From positions 3,720,001-3,784,000 of the forward strand of contig NZ_OY970459.1 of NCBI RefSeq assembly GCF_963853665.1: a stretch of 64,000 nt of DNA, in the 5' to 3' direction. The translations under genes and the position numbers were made by a program. Positions 18,540 to 27,113 of the stretch are shown one piece after another. Every line of letters starts with the position of its first letter. Within the stretch, counting starts at the first letter, position 1. Below the pieces are notes generated by a model that had not been told where the DNA came from, did not search any database, and worked only from the letters and a program-made list of their open reading frames with translations. The DNA is from Mycobacterium decipiens. Its GTDB lineage: Bacteria; Actinomycetota; Actinomycetes; Mycobacteriales; Mycobacteriaceae.

Positions 18540-18765
18540 GCCGCCCGTCAAATCCGACGACATGTTCAAGGTCAGGGGCGTCACCGTCTATCCCCGCGAG
18601 GTCGAACGCGCACTGCGGACCATCGACGGGGTCGACAACGCCTATGTCACCAACGTGTCCGGCAGCCGAGCCGACAGAGTGGGCGCGGCGCGCCTTCAAG
18701 GTGCCGACGCTATGGCTGCTGCTGGATTCCGACGACGACGTTGCATGGCAACCAGCCATCTACAA
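18540..18765 (+). pseudogene. Remnant of an AMP-dependent acyl-CoA synthetase C-terminus
   Basis: One plus-strand frame reads FKVRGVTVYPREVERALRTI and continues to YVTNVSG, the C-terminal lid domain of an AMP-forming ligase. The reading then shifts to the frame giving RRAFKVPTLWLLLDSDDDV, which matches the next conserved ligase segment before the terminal GKxD lysine. The catalytic-lysine segment and the whole N-terminal domain are absent. This is the tail of a lost fatty-acid or aryl-CoA ligase that may have belonged to the acyl-CoA island downstream. Confidence 0.6.
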
Positions 18766-18772
18766 TCCCAGT

Positions 18773-19225
18773 ATGAATTCGGTCGATGTTGCCGTTTCGT
18801 TGGTGATCGGCCGGGGGCGTTCGGTCGTCGCCAACTACTGCTGCGATCCGGACAATGCGACCGAGTGGTACGCGAACATCAAGACCGTGCGATGGGAGAC
18901 GCCAAAGCCGTTGGTGTTGGGGTCCCGGTTCGCATTTACCGCAGCCTTTATGGGCAGGACACTGCGCTACACCTACCAGGTGGTCGAGTTGGAGCCAGGC
19001 CGTCGACTCGTGATGCGGACGGCTCAGGACCCATTTCCGATGGAGACCACGTACACGTGGGACGACGAGCCGACCGGAAATACTCGTATGACGCTGCGTA
19101 ACCGCGGCGAGCCGGCGGGGTTCTTCCGGTTGCTTCGGCCCGTCATGGCGATGGCGATCAGCCGCGCGACCCGCGGCGATCTGCGGAGACTCAGGTCGAT
19201 TCTCGAAGGCAACCCGGCCTTATGA
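18773..19225 (+). CDS. SRPBCC (START-like) family protein
   Basis: The 150-residue product fits the polyketide cyclase/dehydrase-like SRPBCC fold. Its N-terminal strand is followed by NATEWYANIKTVRW, then GSRFAFTAAFMGRTLRYTYQVVELEPGRRLVMRT, then alternating strands and a long C-terminal helix ending in RLRSILEG. These domains bind hydrophobic ligands in a deep cavity. ATG 18773 has only a weak ribosome site, and the frame is open back to 18644 through ligase remnants, so the start is uncertain. It is tail-to-tail with the secreted protein at 19220-19585, overlapping by a few bases. Ligand unknown. Confidence 0.7.
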   Translation: MNSVDVAVSLVIGRGRSVVANYCCDPDNATEWYANIKTVRWETPKPLVLGSRFAFTAAFMGRTLRYTYQVVELEPGRRLVMRTAQDPFPMETTYTWDDEPTGNTRMTLRNRGEPAGFFRLLRPVMAMAISRATRGDLRRLRSILEGNPAL

Positions 19226-19585
19226 GACCCGCATCCAGAGCTTGCAGTTATGCGTTTGGAAGGCCGCCACGGTTGGCGGGATCACCACCGACATCGGGCC
19301 CATCGAGGTGTTTGTGTTGACGATATTGTCATTGCTCACCTCAGGTGCGCTGTGTGTCGACCACGAACAGGTTGAAAGCTCGGACACCCTGCCGAACACC
19401 AAAATAAGGGGATTCGACGGCCCCTCGGTACGGTAGGTGCCCGGCGGCATCTCAGTTCCCACAAGAAACACCCCATCCCCAGGGAATTGCTCGCCCTGTT
19501 CGGCAGCGGCCGGAGGCGCGAGCGCAACCGCGGCCATACCCGCAATGAATCCGGCCAATACGCGGAATGCGAGCGTGCGGGCCAT
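19220..19585 (-). CDS. Small secreted protein (Rv1352 type)
   Basis: The 121-residue product begins with a Sec signal peptide: a basic start, a hydrophobic core (RVLAGFIAGMAAVALAPP), and a probable cut after AAA before EQGEQF. The mature part is about 90 residues with three Cys and the segment GDGVFLVGTEMPPGTYRTEG. It closely matches remembered H37Rv Rv1352 (123 residues), of unknown function. ATG 19585 is preceded by GGGAGAAG at suitable spacing; the longer frame to 19654 lacks support. It lies downstream of the GntR gene on the same strand but is probably separately transcribed. Confidence 0.85.
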   Translation of the reverse strand: MARTLAFRVLAGFIAGMAAVALAPPAAAEQGEQFPGDGVFLVGTEMPPGTYRTEGPSNPLILVFGRVSELSTCSWSTHSAPEVSNDNIVNTNTSMGPMSVVIPPTVAAFQTHNCKLWMRVS

Positions 19586-19657
19586 TATTTTCTTCTCCCT
19601 ATCATGCTGCCGGCCCCCATGAGGCAGCCTATGCCCGGCGTGCTCGAGCGACAACAG

Positions 19658-20362
19658 CTAGTGCCGAAACGGCCCGCTGACCGGACGGCTCTCCTCTGCA
19701 ACCACGCCCCGCGCGATGAGGTGGTTGATCAGCGGAACCGCGCCCGCGGCTAAATGTTCCGACATCGCGATGCGTGCGAGCTTTCCGTCGTGCTGCTCGA
19801 GAGCGGAGAGCACCCGCCGATGGTCCTTTATCGACTGGGCAGGCCAGCCCTCGATCGTGGGAAACACCGATTCCGGTGCGTAGCGAGTGATCTGCAACAT
19901 CAGCTGCGCAAGCTTGGGCGAGTCGGCCGCGATATTGATGGCCCGGTGGAATTCGTGGTTGAGCCGAACGGTCCGCTCGTCATCATCCCCGGCGTAAGCC
20001 GTCTCCAACTGAGCCTGGATCTTCTTGAGTTCGCGCAGCTGGTCATCGGTGATGTTGACCGCCGCCCGCGCCGCGAGCTCGCCGCCAACATGAGCCTGCA
20101 CCCTTGCGACATCGGTGACGTCTCGCCCGGTTACCGCCAACACCACAAATCCGCGGCGAGGCTGCTGGGCGATCAATCCTTCGGCACACAGCACGAACAG
20201 CGCTTCACGCACCGGCGTGACACTGATTCCCAGTTCCTCGGCCAATTGGTCGAGACGGATATAGGCCCCCGCGGCGTAGGTGCCGTCGAAGATCCTCTTA
20301 CGAACAAAGCGTGCGACGTCCTCGGAAAGTTGAGGCCGCGCAGCGAAGTCCGGGGCCGTCAT
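19658..20362 (-). CDS. GntR/FadR-family (FCD) transcriptional regulator
   Basis: The 234-residue product has an N-terminal winged helix (RIFDGTYAAGAYIRLDQLAEELGISVTPVREAL) and a C-terminal FCD ligand domain. The latter includes the metal-binding pattern LNHEFHRAI and late histidines DHRRVL and SEHL. FCD regulators respond to organic acids or acyl-CoAs. The gene starts 4 nt after the acyl-CoA dehydrogenase stop and is the last gene of the operon read from fabG2, so it probably controls that operon. A palindrome at 24775-24787 in the divergent promoter is a candidate site. Confidence 0.87.
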   Translation of the reverse strand: MTAPDFAARPQLSEDVARFVRKRIFDGTYAAGAYIRLDQLAEELGISVTPVREALFVLCAEGLIAQQPRRGFVVLAVTGRDVTDVARVQAHVGGELAARAAVNITDDQLRELKKIQAQLETAYAGDDDERTVRLNHEFHRAINIAADSPKLAQLMLQITRYAPESVFPTIEGWPAQSIKDHRRVLSALEQHDGKLARIAMSEHLAAGAVPLINHLIARGVVAEESRPVSGPFRH

Positions 20363-20366
20363 CGCC

Positions 20367-21560
20367 TCATACCTGATACTCGGCGAGCAGCCGCTTGCTG
20401 ATGATGGACTTCTGAATTTCGCTGGTGCCCTCGCCGATGAGCAGGAACGGCGCATCGCGCATCAGACGCTCGATCTCATATTCCTTGGAGTATCCGTAGC
20501 CGCCATGAATACGGAAGCTCTGCTGGGTGACCTCGCAACAGTATTCGCTGGCTAGGTATTTCGCCATTCCGGCGGCGAGGTCGTTGCGCTCACCCGAGTC
20601 TTTCAACCGCGCCGCGTTGACCATCATCAGATGTGCCGCTTCGACCTTGGTCGCCATCTCAGCCAGCTGGAACGCGATGGCCTGGTGCTCGGCGATCGGC
20701 CTACCAAACGTGTGGCGTTGCTGGGCATAGCGAACCGCCAGCTCGAAGGCGCGAATGCCGACACCACAGGCTCTCGCCGAAACATTGACGCGGCCGACCT
20801 CGATACCGTCCATCATCTGAAAGAAGCCCCGGCCCGGCACGCCGCCAAGCATGTCGTCGGCGCTTGCCAGATAGCCGTCGAAGATGAGCTCGGTGGTGTC
20901 AATACCCTTGTAGCCCAGCTTGTCGATCTTGCCCGGGATCACCAGACCCGGCAACACTTCACCGAAACCCGTTGGCTTTTCGATAAGAAACGCGGTCAGG
21001 TTGCGGTGCGGCTTGTCTGCGCCTTCATCGGTGCGTACCAGCACGGCCACCAGCGTCGAACTGCCGCCGTTGGTCAGCCACATCTTCTGACCGTCAATGG
21101 TGTAGGTGCCATCGGGATTACGCGCCGCCCGGGTACGGATCGCGGCGACGTCGGACCCCAGCTCCGGCTCCGACATGGAGAACGCGCCGCGGGATTCGCC
21201 GGTAGCCATCCGCGGCAACAGGCGTTGCCGCTGCGCGTCGGTGCCGTGCTGCCGCAGCATGTAGGCAACAATGAAGTGGGTATTGAGCACCCCGGAAACG
21301 CTCATCCAACCACGTGCTAGCTCCTCGACACACAGCGCGTAGGTCAGCAACGACTCGCCCAGGCCGCCGTACTGGATCGGAATCATCAGGCCGAACAAGC
21401 CCATGGCGCGCATCTGCTCGACGATCTCCTGGGGGTAGGTGTCGCCGCGTTCGAGGGCCGGCGCGTTGGGAATGATTTCCTTCTCCACGAACTGCCGTAC
21501 CGTCGCAATGATCTCGGTCTGGAATTCGGTCAGGCCAAGCGTTTGAGCGAGTTTGGTCAT
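20367..21560 (-). CDS. Acyl-CoA dehydrogenase
   Basis: The 397-residue FAD-dependent acyl-CoA dehydrogenase has the usual length. FSMSEPELGSDVAAI and KMWLTNGGSS are the FAD/substrate signature regions. A C-terminal IHGGYGYSKEYEIERLMRDA is followed by GEGTSEIQ, whose Glu is at the usual catalytic-base position. It introduces the alpha-beta double bond of an acyl-CoA. ATG 21560 overlaps the CoA-transferase stop as ATGA, so it is translationally coupled in the fabG2 operon. I do not recall an equivalent at this place in H37Rv. Confidence 0.9.
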   Translation of the reverse strand: MTKLAQTLGLTEFQTEIIATVRQFVEKEIIPNAPALERGDTYPQEIVEQMRAMGLFGLMIPIQYGGLGESLLTYALCVEELARGWMSVSGVLNTHFIVAYMLRQHGTDAQRQRLLPRMATGESRGAFSMSEPELGSDVAAIRTRAARNPDGTYTIDGQKMWLTNGGSSTLVAVLVRTDEGADKPHRNLTAFLIEKPTGFGEVLPGLVIPGKIDKLGYKGIDTTELIFDGYLASADDMLGGVPGRGFFQMMDGIEVGRVNVSARACGVGIRAFELAVRYAQQRHTFGRPIAEHQAIAFQLAEMATKVEAAHLMMVNAARLKDSGERNDLAAGMAKYLASEYCCEVTQQSFRIHGGYGYSKEYEIERLMRDAPFLLIGEGTSEIQKSIISKRLLAEYQV

Positions 21561-22768
21561 CGGTTGTCACTTCCTATCGTTTTCGCGCTCGTCAAACGCG
21601 CGATGTCTTCGGTCGACAATCCCAAGCACTCGGCAAGGACGTCGGCGGTGTCGCGCCCCAGCGCGGGCGCGGGTGCGCTGGCGGGGTGAACGCCGTCGAA
21701 CATGGTCGGCAAGGCGGGGGCCAGATATTCACCCACGCCTGGTTGGTGCAGCACGGAAAACAGCGGATTGGCGGTCACCCGTTGGTCTTTGACGACTTGC
21801 TCGAAGGTGCGGTATCGCTCGAACAACACGGTCGTGCCCGTCAGTGCGGCACTGATTTCTTCGGCCGTGTGTTCGGCGAACCAAGTGGCGAATAGTCCGG
21901 AAAGCACGTCGCGGTACCGGTACCGGTCGCCCTCGACAGTGAAGTCCGCGCCCAGCTCCGCGGCGAGCGCCGACACCACGGCTTTGGTGCCGGTCACCTC
22001 GACCAGGTCGCGAAAGTGCCGTCCGGTCAGCGCAACAACCATGAACGCGATGCCGTCACAGCTGGTGAAGTCCTGGCCGTACTGGCCGTAGACCGCGTTG
22101 CCCAGACGCTGTCGTTGTGTCCCATTCACCTGAGGTTCGGTCAACAGCCCCAGATTTCCCGCCGTGGCCAGCGCGACGTCTTCCAGCGCCAGGCTGATGC
22201 GGGCCCCCAACCCGGTCTGGTCGCGGCGGCGCACCGCGGCAGCGACGGCGAGCGCGGCGTACAAGCCGCAGCACACGTCCCAGGCCGGCAGCACATGGTT
22301 CACCGGACCGGCGTGGTCGACGGGTCCGGTGACGAGCGGGAATCCGGTCGCCGCGTTGACGGTGTAATCCACCCCGGTGGAGCCGTCACCGCGGCCCAGC
22401 AGCTGCACGTGAATGACGTCGGAGCGCTTGGTCGCTAGCACATCGTGGCTGAGCCAGTCCAGACCGGCGGCGTTGGTGACGGCGATGCCATCGCCTTCGA
22501 CGATCAACCGCTGAACCAGCGCTTGTCCTTCGGGCGCGCGCAAATCGATGGTGGCCGAGCGCTTTCCCTTGTTCAGCCCGGTCCAGTAGATCGAAGTGCC
22601 GTCGGCTGCCAGCGGCCAGCGATGTATGTCCGAGGCGCCGCCGATCGGGTCGACGCGGATCACCTGCGCGCCGAGCTGACTCAGCGTCATGCCGCACAGC
22701 GGCGCGGCCACGAAGCTGGACACCTCGACGACGCTGACACCGCTCAGCGGCAACATGGGACCGGTCAC
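21557..22768 (-). CDS. Class III (CaiB/BaiF) CoA-transferase
   Basis: The 403-residue product carries the CaiB/BaiF N-terminal pattern LPLSGVSVVEVSSFVAAPLCGMTLSQLGAQVIRV, followed by NKGKRSATIDLRAPEG and the substrate-domain segment VTGPVDHAGPVNH. These enzymes move CoA between acyl-CoA donors and carboxylic acids, so the gene supplies activation for the pathway. GTG 22768 overlaps the thiolase stop (GTGA); ATG 22756 is an alternative. It sits between thiolase and acyl-CoA dehydrogenase in the operon. The specific acid is not evident. Confidence 0.88.
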   Translation of the reverse strand: MTGPMLPLSGVSVVEVSSFVAAPLCGMTLSQLGAQVIRVDPIGGASDIHRWPLAADGTSIYWTGLNKGKRSATIDLRAPEGQALVQRLIVEGDGIAVTNAAGLDWLSHDVLATKRSDVIHVQLLGRGDGSTGVDYTVNAATGFPLVTGPVDHAGPVNHVLPAWDVCCGLYAALAVAAAVRRRDQTGLGARISLALEDVALATAGNLGLLTEPQVNGTQRQRLGNAVYGQYGQDFTSCDGIAFMVVALTGRHFRDLVEVTGTKAVVSALAAELGADFTVEGDRYRYRDVLSGLFATWFAEHTAEEISAALTGTTVLFERYRTFEQVVKDQRVTANPLFSVLHQPGVGEYLAPALPTMFDGVHPASAPAPALGRDTADVLAECLGLSTEDIARLTSAKTIGSDNR

Positions 22769-23982
22769 GCCGGCGCGATCCGTTCGAAAACCGCGGCAAG
22801 GCCTTGGCCGCCGCCGATGCACATGGTCTCCAACCCGTAGCGCGCCTGGCGGCGGTCGAGTTCGCGCGCCAGGGTGGCCAGCATCCTCCCGCCGGTCGCA
22901 CCCACCGGGTGCCCCAGCGATATTCCGGAGCCATGCACGTTGGTTCGGTCGTGGTCGGCGGCCCCGAAGCTCCACTCCCGCATCACCGCAAGCGCTTGGG
23001 CGGCAAAGGCTTCGTTGAGTTCGATGAGATCGATGTCGCTCAGCTGCAGGCCCGCCTTGGCGAGTGCGACCGCGGTCGCGGGCACCGGGCCGATGCCCAT
23101 GATGTTGGGCGCCACACCCGCCTGTCCCCACGATGTCATCCGAACCAACGGTTTCAGGCCGTATTCAGCGGCCTTTTCAGGCGTGGTCACCACGCACATG
23201 GATGCAGCATCGTTTTGCCCACTGGCGTTGCCCGCCGTCACCGTTGCATCCGGATCATCGTCCAGCAGAACGGGTTTGAGTCTGCTCAGCGACGCTGCCG
23301 AGGTATCGGGACGTGGATGCTCGTCGGTGTCGAGCAGCTGTTCGCCGTGCCGGGTGGGCACCGCAACCGGAACGATCTCCTCGGCCAGGATGCCGTTCTT
23401 CTGGGCGGCTACCGCCCGCTGATGTGACCGCACCGCGAGCTCGTCCTGCTCCTGGCGCGAGATGCCGTACTGACGACTCAGATTCTCGGCGGTCTCGAGC
23501 ATCCCACCCGGCACCGGGTAGTGGCGTCCCCCCGCGGTCGTTCGGCCCCGGGCCAGCCCGTCATGAATGCGAACGCCCGAGCGGCCCGCACCCCAGCGCA
23601 TATCGGTGGAATAGAACGCGACGTTGCTCATGCTTTCACAGCCACCGGCGATGACGAGGTCGTTGTCACCACTGCTCACCTGCAGGCAGGCTTGAATCAC
23701 CGCCTGCAGGCCCGACCCGCAGCGGCGGTCGACCTGCATGCCGGCAACCGTCACGGGCAGGCCCGCATCCAACGCGACCACCCGCCCGATTGCCGGCGCC
23801 TCACTGCTGGGATAGCAGTGTCCGAGAATCACGTCTTGCACTGCGTCGGGTGAGATTCCGGTTCGTTCGAGCAAGCCGCGCAAGACGGCGACACCGAGCT
23901 CGACGGCGGTCAGCGACTTGAACATGCCGCCGTACCGGCCGATCGGTGTCCGCACCGGTTCGCAGATAACGGCTTGACTCAT
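22765..23982 (-). CDS. Thiolase (acetyl-CoA acyltransferase)
   Basis: The 405-residue thiolase retains the complete catalytic set: nucleophilic Cys in [11 protein letters not shown] (about residue 90), His in [16 protein letters not shown], and the second Cys in CIGGGQGLA. It cleaves 3-ketoacyl-CoA with CoA, or runs the reverse condensation. ATG 23982 overlaps the fabG2 stop as ATGA. With fabG2, CoA-transferase and acyl-CoA dehydrogenase it forms a near-complete beta-oxidation-type module, although no enoyl-CoA hydratase is present. Confidence 0.92.
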   Translation of the reverse strand: MSQAVICEPVRTPIGRYGGMFKSLTAVELGVAVLRGLLERTGISPDAVQDVILGHCYPSSEAPAIGRVVALDAGLPVTVAGMQVDRRCGSGLQAVIQACLQVSSGDNDLVIAGGCESMSNVAFYSTDMRWGAGRSGVRIHDGLARGRTTAGGRHYPVPGGMLETAENLSRQYGISRQEQDELAVRSHQRAVAAQKNGILAEEIVPVAVPTRHGEQLLDTDEHPRPDTSAASLSRLKPVLLDDDPDATVTAGNASGQNDAASMCVVTTPEKAAEYGLKPLVRMTSWGQAGVAPNIMGIGPVPATAVALAKAGLQLSDIDLIELNEAFAAQALAVMREWSFGAADHDRTNVHGSGISLGHPVGATGGRMLATLARELDRRQARYGLETMCIGGGQGLAAVFERIAPA

Positions 23983-24728
23983 ATGAACCGGCCACCAGTC
24001 ACGTCCAACACGGTGCCGGTCATATACGAGGATAGGTCCGAAGCCAGGAACAAGGCCACGCTGGCTACCTCGCCGGGCTCGCCAGCGCGACCCATCGGAA
24101 CCTCGGTGAGCTTCTGGTCCCAAATGCGTTGCGGCATGGCCTCTGTCATAGCTGAACGGATCAACCCAGGAGCTATCGCGTTTACTCGAACACCGAGGTG
24201 CGCAAGTTCTTTGGCGGCCGCCTTGGTCATCCCCACGATGCCGGCCTTGGCCGCTGAGTAGTTGGTTTGGCCGACCATACCAACCTTGCCCGACACCGAA
24301 GACATGTTCACAATGGCGCCCCGCTTGTTTTCTCGCATGATCGCCGCCGCCAGACGGGTGCCGTTCCAGGTACCCTTCAGATGCACCGCGATGACCTGAT
24401 CGAACTGCTCTTCGGTCATCTTGCGCATCGTCGCGTCGCGGGTGATCCCGGCGTTGTTGACCATGACGTCCAGATCGCCGAATCGCTCGACCGCCGTCCG
24501 GATGAGGGTCTCGACGTCGTCGGCTTGAGTCACATCGCACCGCACCGCCAGAGCCACCTCATCGCCGCCCAGCTGCTCGGCTGCAGCCTCGGTGGCGGCG
24601 CGATTCACATCACCGAGCACAACCCGTGCGCCCTCGGCGACGAATCGCTCCGCGATAGCCAGTCCCAGCCCCTGTGCACCACCGGTGACGACGGCAGTCC
24701 GATCTTTCAGCAACGACACCTTGACCAC
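23979..24728 (-). CDS. fabG2: FabG2: short-chain dehydrogenase/3-oxoacyl reductase (Rv1350)
   Basis: The 249-residue classical SDR has the cofactor loop TGGAQGLG, the NNAG motif, and the catalytic Ser (NMSSVSG), Tyr and Lys (YSAAKAG). It is almost identical to remembered H37Rv FabG2 (247 residues). In this operon it more likely oxidises a 3-hydroxyacyl-CoA than serves fatty-acid synthesis. GTG 24728 is preceded by AAGGA; GTG 24719 is an alternative. It is the first gene of a five-gene operon ending with a GntR regulator. It is divergent from the acyl-CoA dehydrogenase at 24842. Confidence 0.92.
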   Translation of the reverse strand: MVKVSLLKDRTAVVTGGAQGLGLAIAERFVAEGARVVLGDVNRAATEAAAEQLGGDEVALAVRCDVTQADDVETLIRTAVERFGDLDVMVNNAGITRDATMRKMTEEQFDQVIAVHLKGTWNGTRLAAAIMRENKRGAIVNMSSVSGKVGMVGQTNYSAAKAGIVGMTKAAAKELAHLGVRVNAIAPGLIRSAMTEAMPQRIWDQKLTEVPMGRAGEPGEVASVALFLASDLSSYMTGTVLDVTGGRFI

Positions 24729-24774
24729 GCATTCCTTACCGCCAGGCCCCGCTCGGCGCCCGCCAGTCAAATAT

Positions 24775-24787
24775 TATATTTCATATA
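24775..24787. promoter_or_regulatory. AT-rich palindrome in the divergent fabG2/acyl-CoA dehydrogenase promoter
   Basis: TATATTTCATATA is a palindrome with 5-bp arms and a 3-nt centre, inside a strikingly AT-rich patch (24769-24787) of a GC-rich genome. It lies midway between two divergent genes. It is a natural operator candidate for the GntR regulator at 19658-20362, possibly overlapping a -10 region. Confidence 0.45.
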
Positions 24788-24841
24788 GGATCACTATGGA
24801 ACGGCGCTGCCCACGCACCCGCCAAAAAGGAGCTGCTGCCC

Positions 24842-26014
24842 ATGCCCGATGCCGGTGTCCCCGATGTATCCGACGACGACTTTCAGCAGATCCTGGCCCA
24901 GACCCGCCACTTCGTCCGCAGCGCGGTGATCCCGCGTGAGCAGGAGATTCTGGCCGACGACCGAATACCCGATGACCTACGCGAGCACGCCAAGAAGATG
25001 GGCCTGTTCGGATACGCGATACCGCAGCAATGGGGCGGACTCGGACTGAACCTGGTCCAAGACGTCGAGCTGGCTATGGAGCTGGGCTACACCTCGCTGG
25101 CGCTGCGGTCGATGTTCGGCACCAACAACGGCATCGCCGGGCAGGTTCTGGTCGGATTCGGCACCGACGAGCAGAAAGCCCGTTGGTTGGAGCCGATGGC
25201 ATCGGGCGACGTCGTCGCCTCCTTCGCGCTGACCGAACCGGGTGCCGGATCGAATCCGGCCGGCCTGCGCACCAAAGCCGTTCGTGACAAAAATGATTGG
25301 GTGATCTGCGGACAGAAGCGGTTCATTACCAACGCGCCCGTCGCGGATCTGTTCGTGGTCTTCGCGCGCACTCGGCCCGGCGACGAGCAGGGCCCCGGCA
25401 TCGCGGTCTTTCTGGTACCCGCAGATGCTGCGGGTGTCGAGGTAGGCGCCAAGGACGCCAAGATGGGCCAGGAAGGTGCATGGACGTCTGATGTCAGTTT
25501 CACCGACGTCCGAGTCCACGCTGACGCGCTGATCGGCGGCTCCGAAGACATTGGTTATCGAGCGGCACTGACCGCGTTGGCGCGTGGCCGGGTGCACATT
25601 GCCGCGGTCGCGGTGGGCACCGCACAGCGTGCACTCGACGAATCCGTGGCGTATGCCGCCACCGCGACGCAGGGCGGTGCGACGATCGGCAGCTTCCAGT
25701 TGGTGCAGGCGATGCTTGCCGACCAGCAGACCGGGGTGCTGGCCGGTCGCGCCCTGGTCCGCGACGCCGCACGGCTGTGGGTCAGCGAGCAGGATCGGCG
25801 GGTCGCGCCGTCGGCGGCCAAGCTCTTCTGCACGGAAATGGCCGGCAAGGTCGCCGACCTCGCGGTGCAGATTCATGGAGGCAGTGGCTACATGCGTGGC
25901 GTTCCGGTGGAACGCATCTACCGCGACGTTCGTCTGTTGCGGCTTTACGAGGGCACCAGCGAGATTCAGCGCCTGATCATCGGGACGAACCTGGTCAAGG
26001 CCGCACAACGTTGA
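24842..26014 (+). CDS. Acyl-CoA dehydrogenase
   Basis: The 390-residue acyl-CoA dehydrogenase has FALTEPGAGSNPAGL and KRFITNAPVADLFVVFAR as FAD/substrate signatures. It ends with IHGGSGYMRGVPVERIYRDVRLLRLYEGTSEIQ, whose Glu is the usual catalytic base. ATG 24842 has AAAGGAG at 9-nt spacing. It is divergent from the fabG2 operon and convergent with an APH-type kinase whose stop is 21 nt away. Acyl-CoA dehydrogenases paired with APH kinases occur in 4-hydroxyacyl-CoA metabolism (ACAD10/11, bacterial Lva), which may be relevant. Confidence 0.9.
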   Translation: MPDAGVPDVSDDDFQQILAQTRHFVRSAVIPREQEILADDRIPDDLREHAKKMGLFGYAIPQQWGGLGLNLVQDVELAMELGYTSLALRSMFGTNNGIAGQVLVGFGTDEQKARWLEPMASGDVVASFALTEPGAGSNPAGLRTKAVRDKNDWVICGQKRFITNAPVADLFVVFARTRPGDEQGPGIAVFLVPADAAGVEVGAKDAKMGQEGAWTSDVSFTDVRVHADALIGGSEDIGYRAALTALARGRVHIAAVAVGTAQRALDESVAYAATATQGGATIGSFQLVQAMLADQQTGVLAGRALVRDAARLWVSEQDRRVAPSAAKLFCTEMAGKVADLAVQIHGGSGYMRGVPVERIYRDVRLLRLYEGTSEIQRLIIGTNLVKAAQR

Positions 26015-26035
26015 CGGGTGGCGGGCACCGGCGAC

Positions 26036-27103
26036 TCAGCCCATCAGTTCCAGCGTCCCCAGATCGCGGATCGCCTGGCAACCCCGCCGGAGCATGACCA
26101 GCACCATGTCATCACCGCGCTCGGTGGACGTCGCGAAGGCAAACCCCAGCGCCGTGATCAGAACGGCTTGTGGCATTCCGAGCCGATAGTCGCGCCAGCA
26201 TGTTTCCCGGTCGTATCCGGTGACGCCGTGGCCCGATAGCGCCCGGTGATACTCGTCGACAAGGCGTTCTTCGATTGCTGAGCGAAGTTGGGAATCAAGG
26301 CTGGTTGCCGTGAAGTAAGCGAGATCGCGCGCGGGAAGACCGATGCCAAGTGTCTGCCAGTCCACCACGCTCACCCGGTTGCGGCCAGGGTCGAACAACA
26401 GATTGTCGAGGCGATAATCGCCATGCAGCAAGGCGAACCGGCCGCGCTCGGCAAGCAGCCACGGCGTCACCAAACCCAGCGCCGTAGTGAAGGTCTCGCG
26501 ATCGACGGCACTCAGCCGGGCACCAAGCTTGTCCAGCGTGGTGTCGGCGCTCATCTTGGCCACCGCACCGAGGCCCTGGGCGGAAGCCTCGTCGGGGAGC
26601 GGGAAGGCAATACCGGGCAGATCCAGCCAGACTGGATCGCACCAGCTGGGCCCATGTAAGCCCGCCAGGGCGGTAACCGCCAGTCGAGCTTCCCGTTCAC
26701 CACAGCCGGCGAGCTGGTCGCCCTGCACAGCAGGCGCCTGGTCGGTGAGCAGCAGAGCGAAATCCATTGCATCATCCGTGATCTCGCAATAGAAGCACTG
26801 CGGTGTCGGCACTCGCACTCGATCGACCACAAAGGTATAGAACGCGCATTCACTGCGATAGCCGATGCTGACCCGATCACGCACGGTGTCGTCCTGGGCG
26901 GGCAGTTTGATCACGAAGGTTTGCGGCAAACCGCCGGGATCTGTCGCATAGGTGACCGCCACCCGGTAGGTGGCACCCGTCTGCCCGGTTCCGATGGCGA
27001 CCACGTCGACCTGCGAGACCCCGACCGGCGTGCCACGTCCGCGCAGTACCGTCGACAGCCACTCGGGAGTCACATCGCCGGGATGCCGGGGAATTGAACC
27101 CAC
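26036..27103 (-). CDS. APH-type phosphotransferase (aminoglycoside phosphotransferase-like kinase)
   Basis: The 355-residue kinase-fold protein has the catalytic loop LLHGDYRLDNLLF (HGDxxxxN) and the metal-binding VVDWQTLG, the counterpart of DFG. TFVIKLPAQ carries the ATP-binding Lys. Despite the name, these proteins often phosphorylate metabolites; homologues sit beside or are fused to acyl-CoA dehydrogenases acting on 4-hydroxyacyl-CoAs. GTG 27103 is chosen, with TTG 27112 possible; the longer frame to 27283 runs inside irtB and is rejected. It begins 10 nt after irtB ends on the same strand, so it may be co-transcribed with the iron genes. Substrate is inferred, not shown. Confidence 0.82.
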   Translation of the reverse strand: MGSIPRHPGDVTPEWLSTVLRGRGTPVGVSQVDVVAIGTGQTGATYRVAVTYATDPGGLPQTFVIKLPAQDDTVRDRVSIGYRSECAFYTFVVDRVRVPTPQCFYCEITDDAMDFALLLTDQAPAVQGDQLAGCGEREARLAVTALAGLHGPSWCDPVWLDLPGIAFPLPDEASAQGLGAVAKMSADTTLDKLGARLSAVDRETFTTALGLVTPWLLAERGRFALLHGDYRLDNLLFDPGRNRVSVVDWQTLGIGLPARDLAYFTATSLDSQLRSAIEERLVDEYHRALSGHGVTGYDRETCWRDYRLGMPQAVLITALGFAFATSTERGDDMVLVMLRRGCQAIRDLGTLELMG

Positions 27104-27113
27104 GGCACTCAAC

